Source: Polaribacter sp. (GTDB taxonomy: Bacteria > Bacteroidota > Bacteroidia > Flavobacteriales > Flavobacteriaceae). From it: a stretch of 64,000 nt of DNA. The notes under the pieces were generated by a model. It was not told the origin of the DNA. It saw only the letters and a program-made list of their open reading frames with translations, and did not search any database. The stretch's first letter is position 1, and each line of letters opens with the position of its first letter. A program made the position numbers and the translations under genes. Positions 26,858-35,369 of this stretch are shown piece by piece. The stretch lies in assembly GCA_020740485.1 (NCBI GenBank), contig DYMN01000003.1, forward strand, positions 1-64,000, in the 5' to 3' direction.

Positions 26858-28294
26858 TTAATCATATTTGATTTGAGTTATTCTCATCGTGTTGACCATT
26901 CCTTTGTTTTGAATAGGCATTGAAGAAAGATTAACCACAAAATCGCCCTTTTGTAAATATCCTTTGGCTTTGGCTATCATATTAATATCTACCACATTTT
27001 CGTCCGTACTTCCTCCTTTATCATAATAAAAAGCTTTTACACCCCACAACAAATTTAGCATAGTCAGAATTCTTCTATTGTTTGTAAATGCCAGAATAAC
27101 CGATTTAGGTCTTCCGGCAGAAATTTTGAATGCGGTAAAACCAGAATTAGTTAGAGTCGAAATAACTCGCGCATTGATTTCATTAGCGGTTAGTACAGCA
27201 TGATGGCAAACCATTTGGGATATATAACGTTCAGAAGTTTTCTCAACTGTTTTAAATTGAGGGACTACAATTTCAGGAGCATCTTCTACACTTTCTATGA
27301 TATTACGCATTTGTTTGATGACTTCTACCGGAAATTCACCAACAGATGTTTCCCCTGACAACATTACCGCATCTGCTCCATCCATAATAGAATTAGCAAC
27401 ATCATTCACTTCTGCCCTTGTAGGTACTTCATTGGTAATCATCGTTTCCATCATTTGGGTAGCGATAATCACCGGCTTGTGATTTTCTTTGGCTTTGCGA
27501 ACCAATTTTTTTTGAGCTAAAGGTACTTCATGCATAGGGATTTCCACTCCTAAATCACCTCGAGCCACCATCAGTGCGTCGCAAACGGTGAGTATTCTGT
27601 TAATATTTAACAAAGCTTCAGGTTTTTCTATTTTAGCAATGATCGGAATTTTGTATTCGCTGCGTTCGTCAATATAATCCCTTAATTGCTGCACATCCTC
27701 TGCCGTTCTGACAAATGAAAGGGCTACCCAATCTACTTCTTTTGCTATGGCAAATTCAACATCATTTTTGTCTTTTTCGGTCAATGCAGGCAAAGAAACA
27801 TTGGTATTGGGTAAGTTAACTCCTTTTTTTGATTTGAGTTTTCCCCCACGCAATACTTCGGTTAAAACTTTATCTTTGCCGTCGGTTTCCAATACTTTAA
27901 AAAGTAGTTTGCCATCATCAACCAATATTTTCTCTCCAACTTTGACATCATTGGGAAACTGTTGATAGGTCATATATGCAACTTCTTGATTGCCTATACA
28001 CTTTTCTGTTGTAAATGTGAACTTGGCTCCTTCCTTGAGTTTTACCCCGTCTTCCATTTCACCGACTCTCAATTTGGGTCCTTGCAAATCAGCTAAGATG
28101 GCAACGTTTACATTCAATTCATCGTTTAACTCGCGAATTATTTTGATTTTATCATCTACATCTTCATAAACAGCATGCGAAAAATTAATCCGAAATACAT
28201 TGACTCCGGCAAGAATCATTTCTTTTAAAACTTTTTTTGTGCTACTGGCAGGCCCTAAGGTGGCAACAATTTTTGTTTTTTTATGGTGTGACAT
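26858..28294 (-). CDS. pyk: Pyruvate kinase
   Basis: 478 residues: converts phosphoenolpyruvate and ADP to pyruvate and ATP. N-terminal KTKIVATLGPASSTKKVLKEMILAGVNVFRINFSHA, the catalytic Lys region PIIAKIEKPEALLNI, VARGDLGVEIP, and the signature MLSGETSVGEFPVEV are all intact; C-terminal domain has TNSGFTAFKISAGRPKSVILAFT. Starts 29 bp after the IPExxxVDY gene, the usual Flavobacteriia neighbour. Cytosolic, last step of glycolysis. Confidence 0.98.
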   Translation of the reverse strand: MSHHKKTKIVATLGPASSTKKVLKEMILAGVNVFRINFSHAVYEDVDDKIKIIRELNDELNVNVAILADLQGPKLRVGEMEDGVKLKEGAKFTFTTEKCIGNQEVAYMTYQQFPNDVKVGEKILVDDGKLLFKVLETDGKDKVLTEVLRGGKLKSKKGVNLPNTNVSLPALTEKDKNDVEFAIAKEVDWVALSFVRTAEDVQQLRDYIDERSEYKIPIIAKIEKPEALLNINRILTVCDALMVARGDLGVEIPMHEVPLAQKKLVRKAKENHKPVIIATQMMETMITNEVPTRAEVNDVANSIMDGADAVMLSGETSVGEFPVEVIKQMRNIIESVEDAPEIVVPQFKTVEKTSERYISQMVCHHAVLTANEINARVISTLTNSGFTAFKISAGRPKSVILAFTNNRRILTMLNLLWGVKAFYYDKGGSTDENVVDINMIAKAKGYLQKGDFVVNLSSMPIQNKGMVNTMRITQIKYD

Positions 28295-28323
28295 AAAATT
28301 ATTTTATTGGTATTATTTTGTGG

Positions 28324-28800
28324 TTAAAATTTTAACAAATTCATATTTTTAATTCGTTGCAAATCTACTATTTCTGCGGTATAGATTTGCGGAATTTGAA
28401 TTAACTTTTCGATAAATTCATTAAAAAAAAGATTGTTTTCTTCTCCTTCAATTTTTAGAAAATATTTTGTCTTTGGGAATTCTTTGAGATAGTGAACTGG
28501 TTTTTCAGAGATAGTTTCCATATCGGCAAATAAGCCGCTTTTTATAACTTCTGATTTTAGTTGGTAATTCTGAAGCAAGTACCAATCTCTGAAGTGCGAT
28601 TCGTCTTTGTATTCAAAAACTGAAAAAAGTACTTTATTTTTCTCATCCGAAATGGCGTGAGTTTTTACAAAATGCATTTGAAAAAAATAATTGAGTAAAA
28701 ATGCCATTCTATAATCTTCTTCTTCAGTATAAATAGCAATAAGTATAAAATCTTCTTCAAAAAAATCGTCTAATGTTAATTTAATTGATTTGGATTTCAT
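28324..28800 (-). CDS. IPExxxVDY family protein (unknown function)
   Basis: 158 residues without signal or membrane segment. Its start (DDFFEEDFILIAIYTEEEDYRMAFLLN) and middle (FSVFEYKDESHFRDWYLLQN) fit the Bacteroidota family called IPExxxVDY, but the naming motif itself is only loosely kept (IPQIYTAEIVD). It lies between rnc and pyk, the family's usual position, with 18 and 29 bp gaps. Function is unknown. Confidence 0.75.
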   Translation of the reverse strand: MKSKSIKLTLDDFFEEDFILIAIYTEEEDYRMAFLLNYFFQMHFVKTHAISDEKNKVLFSVFEYKDESHFRDWYLLQNYQLKSEVIKSGLFADMETISEKPVHYLKEFPKTKYFLKIEGEENNLFFNEFIEKLIQIPQIYTAEIVDLQRIKNMNLLKF

Positions 28801-28818
28801 TGATTTAGGAAAATAAAA

Positions 28819-29577
28819 CTATTTTTGAGTTGAACTTTGTTGGGAAATTCCTTGGTCCTGTAATGCATAATAAGCTCTTTTGCAAGCTATTTCTTCCGCC
28901 TTTTTCTTTGATGTAGAACGTCCTTTACTTATTATTTCGTTGTTAACCAAGAGCTTTACGCTGAAGTGCTTTTCGTGATCCTTACCGGAATCTTCATAGA
29001 TATCAAAATAATATTTATGATGGTGTTTTTGACACCATTCAATAAATAAGCTTTTATAACTCGTTATTTTTCCTTGTAATTTTTGCAGATCGTCATAAGG
29101 GTCAAGTAATTTTTTTTGAATAAATTTATCCATCACTTCAAACCCTCGGTCTAAATAAATAGCAGCAACAAGTGCTTCGAACAAATCGCCATAAGCATTG
29201 TAGCTGAACTTTCGCTTAGAATTCGGTCTTTTAGCTAAACTTACTAAATCTAAGTCTTTACCAACTTCATTTAAATGTTCGCGACTTACAATTTTAGAAC
29301 GCATTTGGGTTAAATCGCCTTCACGACTCTCGGGTAAATTGTGATACAAATAAGTTGTTATAGAAGCATCTAATAATGAATCGCCTAAAAATTCCAAACG
29401 TTCATAATTGATTACAGAACCTTTATGATCTACTTTACTTTCAGATTTATGGGTGAATGCTATTTTATAAAAAGAAATATCCTTCGGTTTATGTCCTATG
29501 AGTTTTTTAATAGATCCAGTAAATTCATCTTCTTTTTCCCAAATTGAAGAAAACCTTATTTTTTGAATGAAATTCAT
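28819..29577 (-). CDS. rnc: Ribonuclease III
   Basis: 252 residues. Double-strand-specific endoribonuclease for rRNA and mRNA processing. Signature NYERLEFLGDSLLDASITTYLY carries the metal-binding acidic residues of the RNase III domain; a second acidic patch appears at YNAYGDLFEALVAAIYLDRG. A C-terminal dsRNA-binding domain follows (ITSYKSLFIEWCQKHHHKYYFDIYEDSGKDHEKHFSVKLLVN ... GRSTSKKKAEEIACKRA). It starts 3 bp after fabF, so it is co-translated with it. Confidence 0.97.
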   Translation of the reverse strand: MNFIQKIRFSSIWEKEDEFTGSIKKLIGHKPKDISFYKIAFTHKSESKVDHKGSVINYERLEFLGDSLLDASITTYLYHNLPESREGDLTQMRSKIVSREHLNEVGKDLDLVSLAKRPNSKRKFSYNAYGDLFEALVAAIYLDRGFEVMDKFIQKKLLDPYDDLQKLQGKITSYKSLFIEWCQKHHHKYYFDIYEDSGKDHEKHFSVKLLVNNEIISKGRSTSKKKAEEIACKRAYYALQDQGISQQSSTQK

Positions 29578-29580
29578 TTC

Positions 29581-30828
29581 CTATAATTTCCTAAAGGCAA
29601 TACAAGCATTGTGTCCACCAAATCCAAAAGTGTTACTCAAGGCAACATTTACATTCCTGTTTTGAGCTACATTAAATGTAAAATTCAATTTATTATCCAA
29701 TTGATCATCATCCGTAAAATGATTGATGGTCGGTGGAACTATACCATGAACTAAGGTCAAAATAGAAGCTATGGCTTCAATAGCACCTGCAGCCCCCAAT
29801 AAATGACCGGTCATTGATTTGGTAGAATTAATGTTGATGTTATAAGCATGATCACCGAATACGGCTTGAATGGCTTTGACTTCGGAAATATCGCCCAGCG
29901 GAGTTGCAGTCCCGTGAACATTAATAACATCTACTTCTTCGGGCTGTAATCCGGCATCGCGTAAACAGTTTTCCATCACCAATTTTGCTCCCAAACCTTC
30001 AGGATGTGGTGCCGTAATATGATAGGCATCGGCTGATAGCCCTCCACCTATAATTTCAGCGTATATTTTAGCGCCACGCGCTTTAGCACGTTCATATTCT
30101 TCTAAAATCAAAACTCCGGCGCCTTCTCCCGACACAAAACCATCTCGGTCTTTGTCAAAAGGTCTTGAGGCAGTTTTAGGATCGTCATTGCGAGTAGATA
30201 ATGCTTGTAATGCATTAAAACCACCTATTCCAGCTTCAATAACAGTTGCTTCCGAACCTCCGGCAAGCATCACGTCCGCATGACCTAATCTGATGTAGTT
30301 TAAGGCATCTATAATAGCATTAGAAGAGGATGCACAAGCCGAAACCGTTGCAAAGTTAGGTCCGTGAAATCCATATTTGATTGAAATTTGCCCTGGGGCA
30401 ATATCAGCTATCATTTTGGGGATGAAAAACGGATTAAAGCGAGGAGTCCCGTTTCCCTTACTAAATTCAGACACTTCATCTTGAAATGTTTTAATACCAC
30501 CTATTCCGGCTCCCCAAATAACACCTATTCTGTTCAAATCTTCTTTTTCTAAATCTATTTTAGAATCTAAAACGGCTTCATCAGCTGCCACCATGGCAAA
30601 CTGCGTAAATCTGTCCATTTTACGTGCTTCCTTAGGATGCATAAATTGAGTAGGATCAAAGTTTTTTACTTCACACGCAAATTGGGTCTTAAATAAAGAA
30701 GCATCAAATAACGTTATAGGGGCAGCGCCACTGACGCCGTTTTTTAAACCTTCCCAATACTCGTTTACTGTATTTCCAATTGGAGTTAGCGCACCTAAAC
30801 CGGTAACAACAACACGTCTTTTATCCAT
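29581..30828 (-). CDS. fabF: Beta-ketoacyl-ACP synthase II
   Basis: 415 residues. Elongates acyl-ACP with malonyl-ACP in type II fatty-acid synthesis. N-terminus RRVVVTGLGALTPIGNTV, nucleophile Cys in TVSACASSSNAI, catalytic His in NVHGTATPLGD and STKSMTGHLLGAAGAIEA, and the end FGFGGHNACIAFRKL are all canonical. It follows acpP by 132 bp with a terminator hairpin between, and precedes rnc by 3 bp. Cytosolic. Confidence 0.98.
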   Translation of the reverse strand: MDKRRVVVTGLGALTPIGNTVNEYWEGLKNGVSGAAPITLFDASLFKTQFACEVKNFDPTQFMHPKEARKMDRFTQFAMVAADEAVLDSKIDLEKEDLNRIGVIWGAGIGGIKTFQDEVSEFSKGNGTPRFNPFFIPKMIADIAPGQISIKYGFHGPNFATVSACASSSNAIIDALNYIRLGHADVMLAGGSEATVIEAGIGGFNALQALSTRNDDPKTASRPFDKDRDGFVSGEGAGVLILEEYERAKARGAKIYAEIIGGGLSADAYHITAPHPEGLGAKLVMENCLRDAGLQPEEVDVINVHGTATPLGDISEVKAIQAVFGDHAYNININSTKSMTGHLLGAAGAIEAIASILTLVHGIVPPTINHFTDDDQLDNKLNFTFNVAQNRNVNVALSNTFGFGGHNACIAFRKL

Positions 30829-30903
30829 AAAATGATTAAAACTTTAGTTAAATATTATATTAGTTAGTAGCGTCGTAAAAGTACTAAGAATTTTGATAAA
30901 CAC

Positions 30904-30939
30904 AAAAAAAGCTATGGAATTTTAAAAAACCATAGCTTT
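30904..30939 (-). terminator. Terminator (or attenuator) between acpP and fabF
   Basis: On the minus strand AAAGCTATGG pairs with CCATAGCTTT and the stem runs into TTTTTTT. It follows the short acpP gene, so part of the transcripts probably stop here and acpP can be made in excess. Confidence 0.85.
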
Positions 30940-30960
30940 GAAATTGTCTAACAATGAGTT

Positions 30961-31197
30961 TTATTTCAATGCCTCTTCGATAAATTTGATGGCTTGACCA
31001 ACAGTTTGGATGTTTTCTGCTTGATCATCAGGGATTTGAATATCGAATTCTTTTTCGAATTCCATGATAAGCTCAACTGTATCCAATGAGTCTGACCCTA
31101 AGTCGTTAGTGAAGCTTGCTTCTGGTGTAACTTCGTTTTCGTCAACGCCTAATTTATCAATGATAATGGCTTTTACTCTTGATGCAATGTCTGACAT
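30961..31197 (-). CDS. acpP: Acyl carrier protein
   Basis: 78 residues, very acidic. Carries growing acyl chains on a phosphopantetheine arm attached to Ser37 in [16 protein letters not shown], the conserved DSL motif. Length and sequence are standard. First gene of the acpP-fabF-rnc cluster; preceded by a TATTTTTG box (31230-31237, minus strand). Confidence 0.98.
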   Translation of the reverse strand: MSDIASRVKAIIIDKLGVDENEVTPEASFTNDLGSDSLDTVELIMEFEKEFDIQIPDDQAENIQTVGQAIKFIEEALK

Positions 31198-31509
31198 AAT
31201 ATCTTATGGTTTATAGTTAATTACGGGGGCAAAAATAGAAAAAAAATTAATATCAAACTTCTTTTTGTGAAAAACTTATATTTTTTGTAGTCCATTCAAT
31301 GACTATTAAGTTCGTGCAATTTTTAATTAACTTCTATTAAATCAAGTGGATGTACCTGTTAGCACCCCATTTAAAAGGTGAATATTTTCATAAGAATACG
31401 CGTTATTCTTAAAATATTAACTTAAATTTTATTAACACTTTTTTATTTATTAATAAAAAAAAACACATCTTTGCATTTAATATTAACAACCAAAAAAATT
31501 AAAAACATT
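31198..31509. other. Divergent spacer acpP / BON-LysM gene
   Basis: 312 bp without a gene. It holds the acpP promoter and, before the BON-LysM gene, a near-consensus CATCTTTG (31466-31473). The ORF track's start at 31471 lies inside this box. Nothing else recognised. Confidence 0.5.
31230..31257 (-). promoter_or_regulatory. Putative acpP promoter
   Basis: TATTTTTG (31230-31237 on the minus strand) with TTTG 16 bp away (31254-31257); the spacer is short, so the -33 match is weaker. Confidence 0.5.
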
Positions 31510-31962
31510 ATGGGACTATTTTCATTTATTAAAAATGCCGGCGCCAAAGTATTCGGAATCGGAAAAACTACTGAAGAAACTAATGTTGACAAAGCAGCAG
31601 CGTTAGTAAAATCAATCGAAAAATATGGATTTGGCGTTAGAGATCTCAATATTGAATTGGATGGTGATGTAGCTAAAGTTTGGGGCGAAGTTGACGCTCA
31701 AGAAACCAAAGAAAAAGTGGTATTGGCTATTGGAAACACGGAAGGTGTTGCTTCCGTTGATGACAAAATGACTGTTGTAGAACAAAAAGCTGAAGCTCAA
31801 TTCTACACCGTAGTTAGCGGAGATTCTTTGAGCAAAATAGCAAAACAATACTACGGTGATCCTATGAAATATCCGGTAATTTTCGAAGCTAACAAACCGA
31901 TGTTACAAGATGTAGATTTGATTTACCCCGGTCAAGTATTGAGAATTCCAAACTTAGATTAG
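31510..31962 (+). CDS. BON-LysM protein (Kbp/YgaU-like)
   Basis: 150 residues from ATG 31510, matching the length of E. coli Kbp (YgaU), a K+-binding cytoplasmic BON-LysM protein. BON domain about 25-90 (VKSIEKYGFGVRDLNIELDGDVAKVWGEVDAQETKEKVVLAIGNTEGVASVDDKM), then LysM 98-148 (FYTVVSGDSLSKIAKQYYGDPMKYPVIFEANKPMLQDVDLIYPGQVLRIP). There is no signal peptide. The upstream 13 codons of the track come from a TTG inside the promoter box and are dropped. Monocistronic, ends in a strong terminator. Confidence 0.9.
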   Translation: MGLFSFIKNAGAKVFGIGKTTEETNVDKAAALVKSIEKYGFGVRDLNIELDGDVAKVWGEVDAQETKEKVVLAIGNTEGVASVDDKMTVVEQKAEAQFYTVVSGDSLSKIAKQYYGDPMKYPVIFEANKPMLQDVDLIYPGQVLRIPNLD

Positions 31963-32006
31963 ATCTCACCCTACTCGGGTTGTAATCTTATAACTTTATA
32001 AATTAG

Positions 32007-32042
32007 GCACTTTTACAATTTTTTTTGTAAAAGTGCTTTTTT
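32007..32042 (+). terminator. Terminator of the BON-LysM gene
   Basis: GCACTTTTACAA pairs with TTGTAAAAGTGC and runs into TTTTTT. Confidence 0.88.
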
Positions 32043-32059
32043 ATTTCAAATCAAATATT

Positions 32060-32067
32060 TACTTTTG
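32060..32067 (+). promoter_or_regulatory. Putative -7 element of rplM-rpsI
   Basis: TACTTTTG matches TAnnTTTG; leader of about 65 nt to ATG 32135. Confidence 0.5.
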
Positions 32068-32134
32068 CAACCTCTTTTTAGAGAAACAATTAGTTCATTA
32101 ATTTATTAACACACAAAAAACCGATAGATTCAGT

Positions 32135-32590
32135 ATGAATACATTGAGTTACAAAACAGTGTCGGCTAACAAAGTAACAGCCCAAAAACAATGGGTGTTA
32201 GTGGACGCGGACGGGCAAACCTTGGGCCGTTTAGCATCAAAAGTAGCTAGTCTACTTAGAGGTAAGTACAAAACCAACTTCACGCCACACGTAGATTGTG
32301 GTGACAACGTAGTAATTATCAACGCGGACAAAATCGTTTTGACCGGAAACAAATGGAATGACAAAACTTATATTCGTCATACCGGTTATCCAGGCGGACA
32401 ACGTGAAAGAGTAGCCAAAGATTTAATTGTAAAACGCCCTATTCGTATGGTGGAAATCGCTGTAAAAGGCATGTTACCTAAAAATAAATTAGGTAGTGCC
32501 ATTTATAGAAATCTTTATGTTTATGCCGGAAACGAGCACAAACAAGAAGCTCAAAAACCTACATTGTTGAACCTAAACGATTTGAAATAA
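32135..32590 (+). CDS. rplM: 50S ribosomal protein L13
   Basis: 151 residues. Contains the L13 hallmarks [45 protein letters not shown] and the [11 protein letters not shown] and [12 protein letters not shown] segments. Followed by rpsI after 1 bp, the standard L13-S9 pair. Confidence 0.98.
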   Translation: MNTLSYKTVSANKVTAQKQWVLVDADGQTLGRLASKVASLLRGKYKTNFTPHVDCGDNVVIINADKIVLTGNKWNDKTYIRHTGYPGGQRERVAKDLIVKRPIRMVEIAVKGMLPKNKLGSAIYRNLYVYAGNEHKQEAQKPTLLNLNDLK

Positions 32591-32591
32591 A

Positions 32592-32978
32592 ATGGAAACA
32601 GTACACAAAATAGGCAGGAGAAAAACGGCTGTAGCTCGTGTTTTCTTAAAAGAAGGTAAAGGAACTATTACGGTCAACGATCGTGAATTTGAAAAATATT
32701 TTCCAATGCCCACCCTACAATACAAGGTAATGCAACCATTAGTATTGACCAACAACGACAAAACATTTGACATATTCGTTACTGTTAAAGGTGGAGGCGT
32801 AAAAGGACAAGCAGAAGCTGTACGTTTAGCTATAGCGCGTGCTTTGTCTGAAATTAATCAAGAATTTAGAGCAATTTTAAAACCAGAAGGACTTCTTACC
32901 CGTGACGCTCGAATGGTGGAACGCAAGAAATTCGGTCAGAAAAAAGCCCGTAAGAGATTCCAATTCTCTAAACGTTAA
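32592..32978 (+). CDS. rpsI: 30S ribosomal protein S9
   Basis: 128 residues. Starts VHKIGRRKTAVARVFLKEG and ends KFGQKKARKRFQFSKR, the basic tail that reaches the P-site tRNA. Co-transcribed with rplM. Confidence 0.98.
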   Translation: METVHKIGRRKTAVARVFLKEGKGTITVNDREFEKYFPMPTLQYKVMQPLVLTNNDKTFDIFVTVKGGGVKGQAEAVRLAIARALSEINQEFRAILKPEGLLTRDARMVERKKFGQKKARKRFQFSKR

Positions 32979-33269
32979 AAAAATGTTTCAAGTTTCACGT
33001 TTTTTGTTTCAAGATTGACATCAAAACGTGAAACATGAAACTTCAAACAATAATTATAAACCTGTTTTTAGTTGAAAATTATTTAGCATCCAAATAATGG
33101 AGACCATTTTTAAAAGATAGAAGTATGAAGTTGGAAGTATGAAGTTGGAAGTGTGAAGTTGGAAGTATGAAAATTACTACAAACTTTAAACTTTAAACCA
33201 TAAACTTTAAACTAAATTAATGCTACTTTGTTATTGCTAACTCAACGGAACGTAAATCAATTTTAAAAA
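32979..33269. repeat. Long hairpin and 14-bp tandem repeats between rpsI and rpsB
   Basis: A 19-bp inverted repeat with one mismatch (GTTTCAAGTTTCACGTTTT 32985-33003 with 33023-33041) directly after rpsI, then 14-bp units GAAGTATGAAGTTG repeated (33120-33170), then ACTTTAAACTTTAAACC-type repeats (33181-33213). No gene. Confidence 0.8.
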
Positions 33270-33992
33270 ATGTCACAAATTGACGTAAAACAACTCATCG
33301 AAGCAGGTGTTCACTTTGGACACTTAACCCGCAAATGGAACCCAAATATGGCTCAGTATATTTACGCTGAGCGCAATGGTGTTCATATCATTGACCTATA
33401 CAAAACCGCTGCTAAAATGGAGGAAGCAGGAGAAGCATTGAAAAAAATCGCTGCTTCAGGTCGCAGAGTATTGTATGTTTCTACAAAAAAACAAGCCAAA
33501 GACAGTATTGCTGACAATGCTAAAGTGGTAAACATGCCCTATATTACTGAAAGATGGCCCGGTGGTATGTTGACCAACTTTCAAACCATACGTAAAGCGG
33601 TAAAAAAAATGTCAAACATTGACCGTATGAAAACCGACGGTTCCTTTGACGCTCTTTCTAAAAGAGAAAAACTACAAATAGAACGCCAAAGAGCTAAATT
33701 GGAAAAAAACTTAGGGTCTATTGCCGATATGACTAAAATTCCGGGAGCTTTGATTGTAATAGATGTTAAAAAAGAACACATTGCAGTAGCAGAAGCCAAC
33801 CGATTGAATATTCCGGTATTTGCCATGGTTGATACTAATTCAGATCCTCGTCCTATTGACTTTGTAATTCCATCGAATGATGATGCATCAAAATCAATAG
33901 ATAAAGTTTTGGGTTATTTAACTGCTGCTATCACAGAAGGATTGGCAGACAAGAAAGCAAGCAAAGCAAAAGAAGACGAGAGCGAAGCTTAA
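33270..33992 (+). CDS. rpsB: 30S ribosomal protein S2
   Basis: 240 residues. Motifs QLIEAGVHFGHLTRKWNPNMAQYIYAERNGVHIIDL and NMPYITERWPGGMLTNFQTIR are typical of bacterial S2; the acidic C-terminal tail (ASKAKEDESEA) varies in the family. Followed by tsf after 53 bp, the classical S2-EF-Ts pair. Confidence 0.98.
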   Translation: MSQIDVKQLIEAGVHFGHLTRKWNPNMAQYIYAERNGVHIIDLYKTAAKMEEAGEALKKIAASGRRVLYVSTKKQAKDSIADNAKVVNMPYITERWPGGMLTNFQTIRKAVKKMSNIDRMKTDGSFDALSKREKLQIERQRAKLEKNLGSIADMTKIPGALIVIDVKKEHIAVAEANRLNIPVFAMVDTNSDPRPIDFVIPSNDDASKSIDKVLGYLTAAITEGLADKKASKAKEDESEA

Positions 33993-34045
33993 TCTATTCT
34001 TTTTTTAATAGTAAAATATATTTAAATTAAAACTATAAATAACGT

Positions 34046-34867
34046 ATGGCTACCATAACCGCAAAAGACGTAAACGATTTAAGACAAATCACCGGAGCCG
34101 GCATGATGGATTGTAAAAAAGCTTTGGTTGAAGCTGATGGTGATAGAGAATTGGCGATTGAAATATTGAGAAAAAAGGGACAAAAAGTAGCTGCTAACCG
34201 AGCTGACAGAGATTCTTCAGAAGGAGCTGTTATTGCAAAAGTAAGTGCTGATTTTACTAAAGGCGTTATCATTTCATTGAACTGTGAAACAGATTTCGTA
34301 GCAAAAAATGAAGCTTACGTAGCTTTGGCACATCGTTTTGCAGAAATCGCATTAAATGCAGCTGATAAAGAAGCCTTTTTTGCAGCACCTTTTGACAAAA
34401 TTACTGTGGCTGAGAAATTAATAGAACAAACCGGAGTTATCGGTGAGAAAATTGAAATCGGAGCTTTTGAAACCATCGAAGCACCATTTGTGAATTTCTA
34501 TATCCATTCAGGAAATAAAATAGCTACTTTGGTAGGTTTATCTGCTAACGTTACAGGCGCTGATTTAGTCGCCAAAGATGTGGCAATGCAAGCTGCTGCG
34601 ATGAGTCCTATTGCTCTAGACGAAGCCGCAGTAAATCAAAGCGTGATAGAAAAAGAAATTGAAATTGCTAAAGAACAATTACGTCAAGAAGGCAAACCGG
34701 AAGCTATGTTAGACAATATCGCTAAAGGTAAATTGCAACGTTTCTTCAAAGACAATACTTTGGTAAACCAAGAGTTTATTAAAGATCACCATATGAATGT
34801 AGCTCAATATGTAAAAACTTTGGGCGATGTGAAAGTGGTTAGTTTTAGAAGAGTAGCTTTAGGATAA
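34046..34867 (+). CDS. tsf: Elongation factor Ts
   Basis: 273 residues. N-terminal UBA-like module ITAKDVNDLRQITGAGMMDCKKALVEADGDRELAIEILRKKGQK, the TDFVAKNEAY motif that displaces GDP from EF-Tu, and a C-terminal VAQYVKTLGDVKVVSFRRVALG. Exchanges nucleotide on EF-Tu. A terminator follows at 34891. Confidence 0.98.
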   Translation: MATITAKDVNDLRQITGAGMMDCKKALVEADGDRELAIEILRKKGQKVAANRADRDSSEGAVIAKVSADFTKGVIISLNCETDFVAKNEAYVALAHRFAEIALNAADKEAFFAAPFDKITVAEKLIEQTGVIGEKIEIGAFETIEAPFVNFYIHSGNKIATLVGLSANVTGADLVAKDVAMQAAAMSPIALDEAAVNQSVIEKEIEIAKEQLRQEGKPEAMLDNIAKGKLQRFFKDNTLVNQEFIKDHHMNVAQYVKTLGDVKVVSFRRVALG

Positions 34868-34890
34868 GCGATAAAACAATCTATTTTTTT

Positions 34891-34936
34891 AAAAGAAACC
34901 TTTTCACTTTCTGTGGAAAGGTTTCTTTGGTTTTTG
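34891..34936 (+). terminator. Terminator after tsf, nearly symmetrical
   Basis: AAAGAAACCTTTTCAC (34892-34907) pairs with GTGGAAAGGTTTCTTT (34913-34928), then TTTTT. The stem is nearly symmetrical and could also stop transcripts from the opposite strand. Confidence 0.85.
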
Positions 34937-35011
34937 GCGACGTCAAGACTTCAAATACCACGAGAAATTTCTCGTTGTAGTATATCAAACCTTTGCTTAT
35001 TGCAAGCAAGC
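34891..35011 (-). ncRNA. Candidate small RNA antisense to the tsf 3' region
   Basis: A perfect promoter (TTTG 35044-35047, 19-bp spacer, TATATTTG 35017-35024 on the minus strand) would start transcription near 35011. The predicted transcript carries a palindromic stem ACGAGAAATTTCTCGT (34960-34975) and ends at the near-symmetrical terminator. No ORF fits it. Inference only; no RNA data. Confidence 0.4.
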
Positions 35012-35016
35012 CACAT

Positions 35017-35047
35017 CAAATATACGGGTTTTTTTTAGTTTTACAAA
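35017..35047 (-). promoter_or_regulatory. Orphan promoter facing tsf
   Basis: TTTG-N19-TATATTTG on the minus strand matches the Bacteroidota consensus, with no protein-coding gene downstream. Confidence 0.6.
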
Positions 35048-35079
35048 GTTATGAACTTTAGCAAACTTCTTATTTCTTA

Positions 35080-35114
35080 AAGTAAGGGCTTCACTACCAG
35101 TGAAACCCTTATTT
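35080..35114. repeat. Imperfect hairpin, 15 bp, two G-T pairs
   Basis: AAGTAAGGGCTTCAC (35080-35094) and GTGAAACCCTTATTT (35100-35114) with a 5-nt loop. No T-tract. Lies in the spacer between tsf and the aldehyde dehydrogenase gene, 502 bp with no gene seen (the 70-aa track ORF here is not convincing). Confidence 0.55.
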
Positions 35115-35288
35115 AAACTCTGGTTAATAAAGAGTAATCGCACGGTTGCCGATAAACACATTGACGTTCTGGTTGACAAACCAAAAAAGAAACCATCGAA
35201 AAATGGCAAAGATTTATAAAACTCCTATAGTATTTTATTGTTATTTTTGTAATATTTAAGTATTAAAATTATATTTAAATCAAATTTG

Positions 35289-35348
35289 TGCTATTAAATG
35301 TATAAAAAGTGCTATTTATTATTAGTTAATGCTATTAAATTTGTATAA
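35289..35348 (+). promoter_or_regulatory. Three direct repeats and -7 box of the aldehyde dehydrogenase promoter
   Basis: TGCTATTAAATGTATAA (35289), TGCTATTTATTATTAG (35310) and TGCTATTAAATTTGTATAA (35330) recur at 21 and 20 bp, two helical turns. The last overlaps a TAAATTTG -7 box (35336-35343), 26 bp before ATG. No -33 TTG is seen, which suits an activator-dependent promoter. A similar copy lies before the araC-type gene at 38407. Confidence 0.7.
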
Positions 35349-35369
35349 CTAACCTTAACATTTAAAATT

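Noticed and set aside
33120-33213. Possible CRISPR array in the rpsI-rpsB spacer
   Set aside because: Units are directly adjacent 14-mers without unique spacers.
34997-35209. 70-aa minus ORF after tsf
   Set aside because: No recognisable domain or good start context, and it overlaps a promoter and hairpins; more likely non-coding or repeat sequence.
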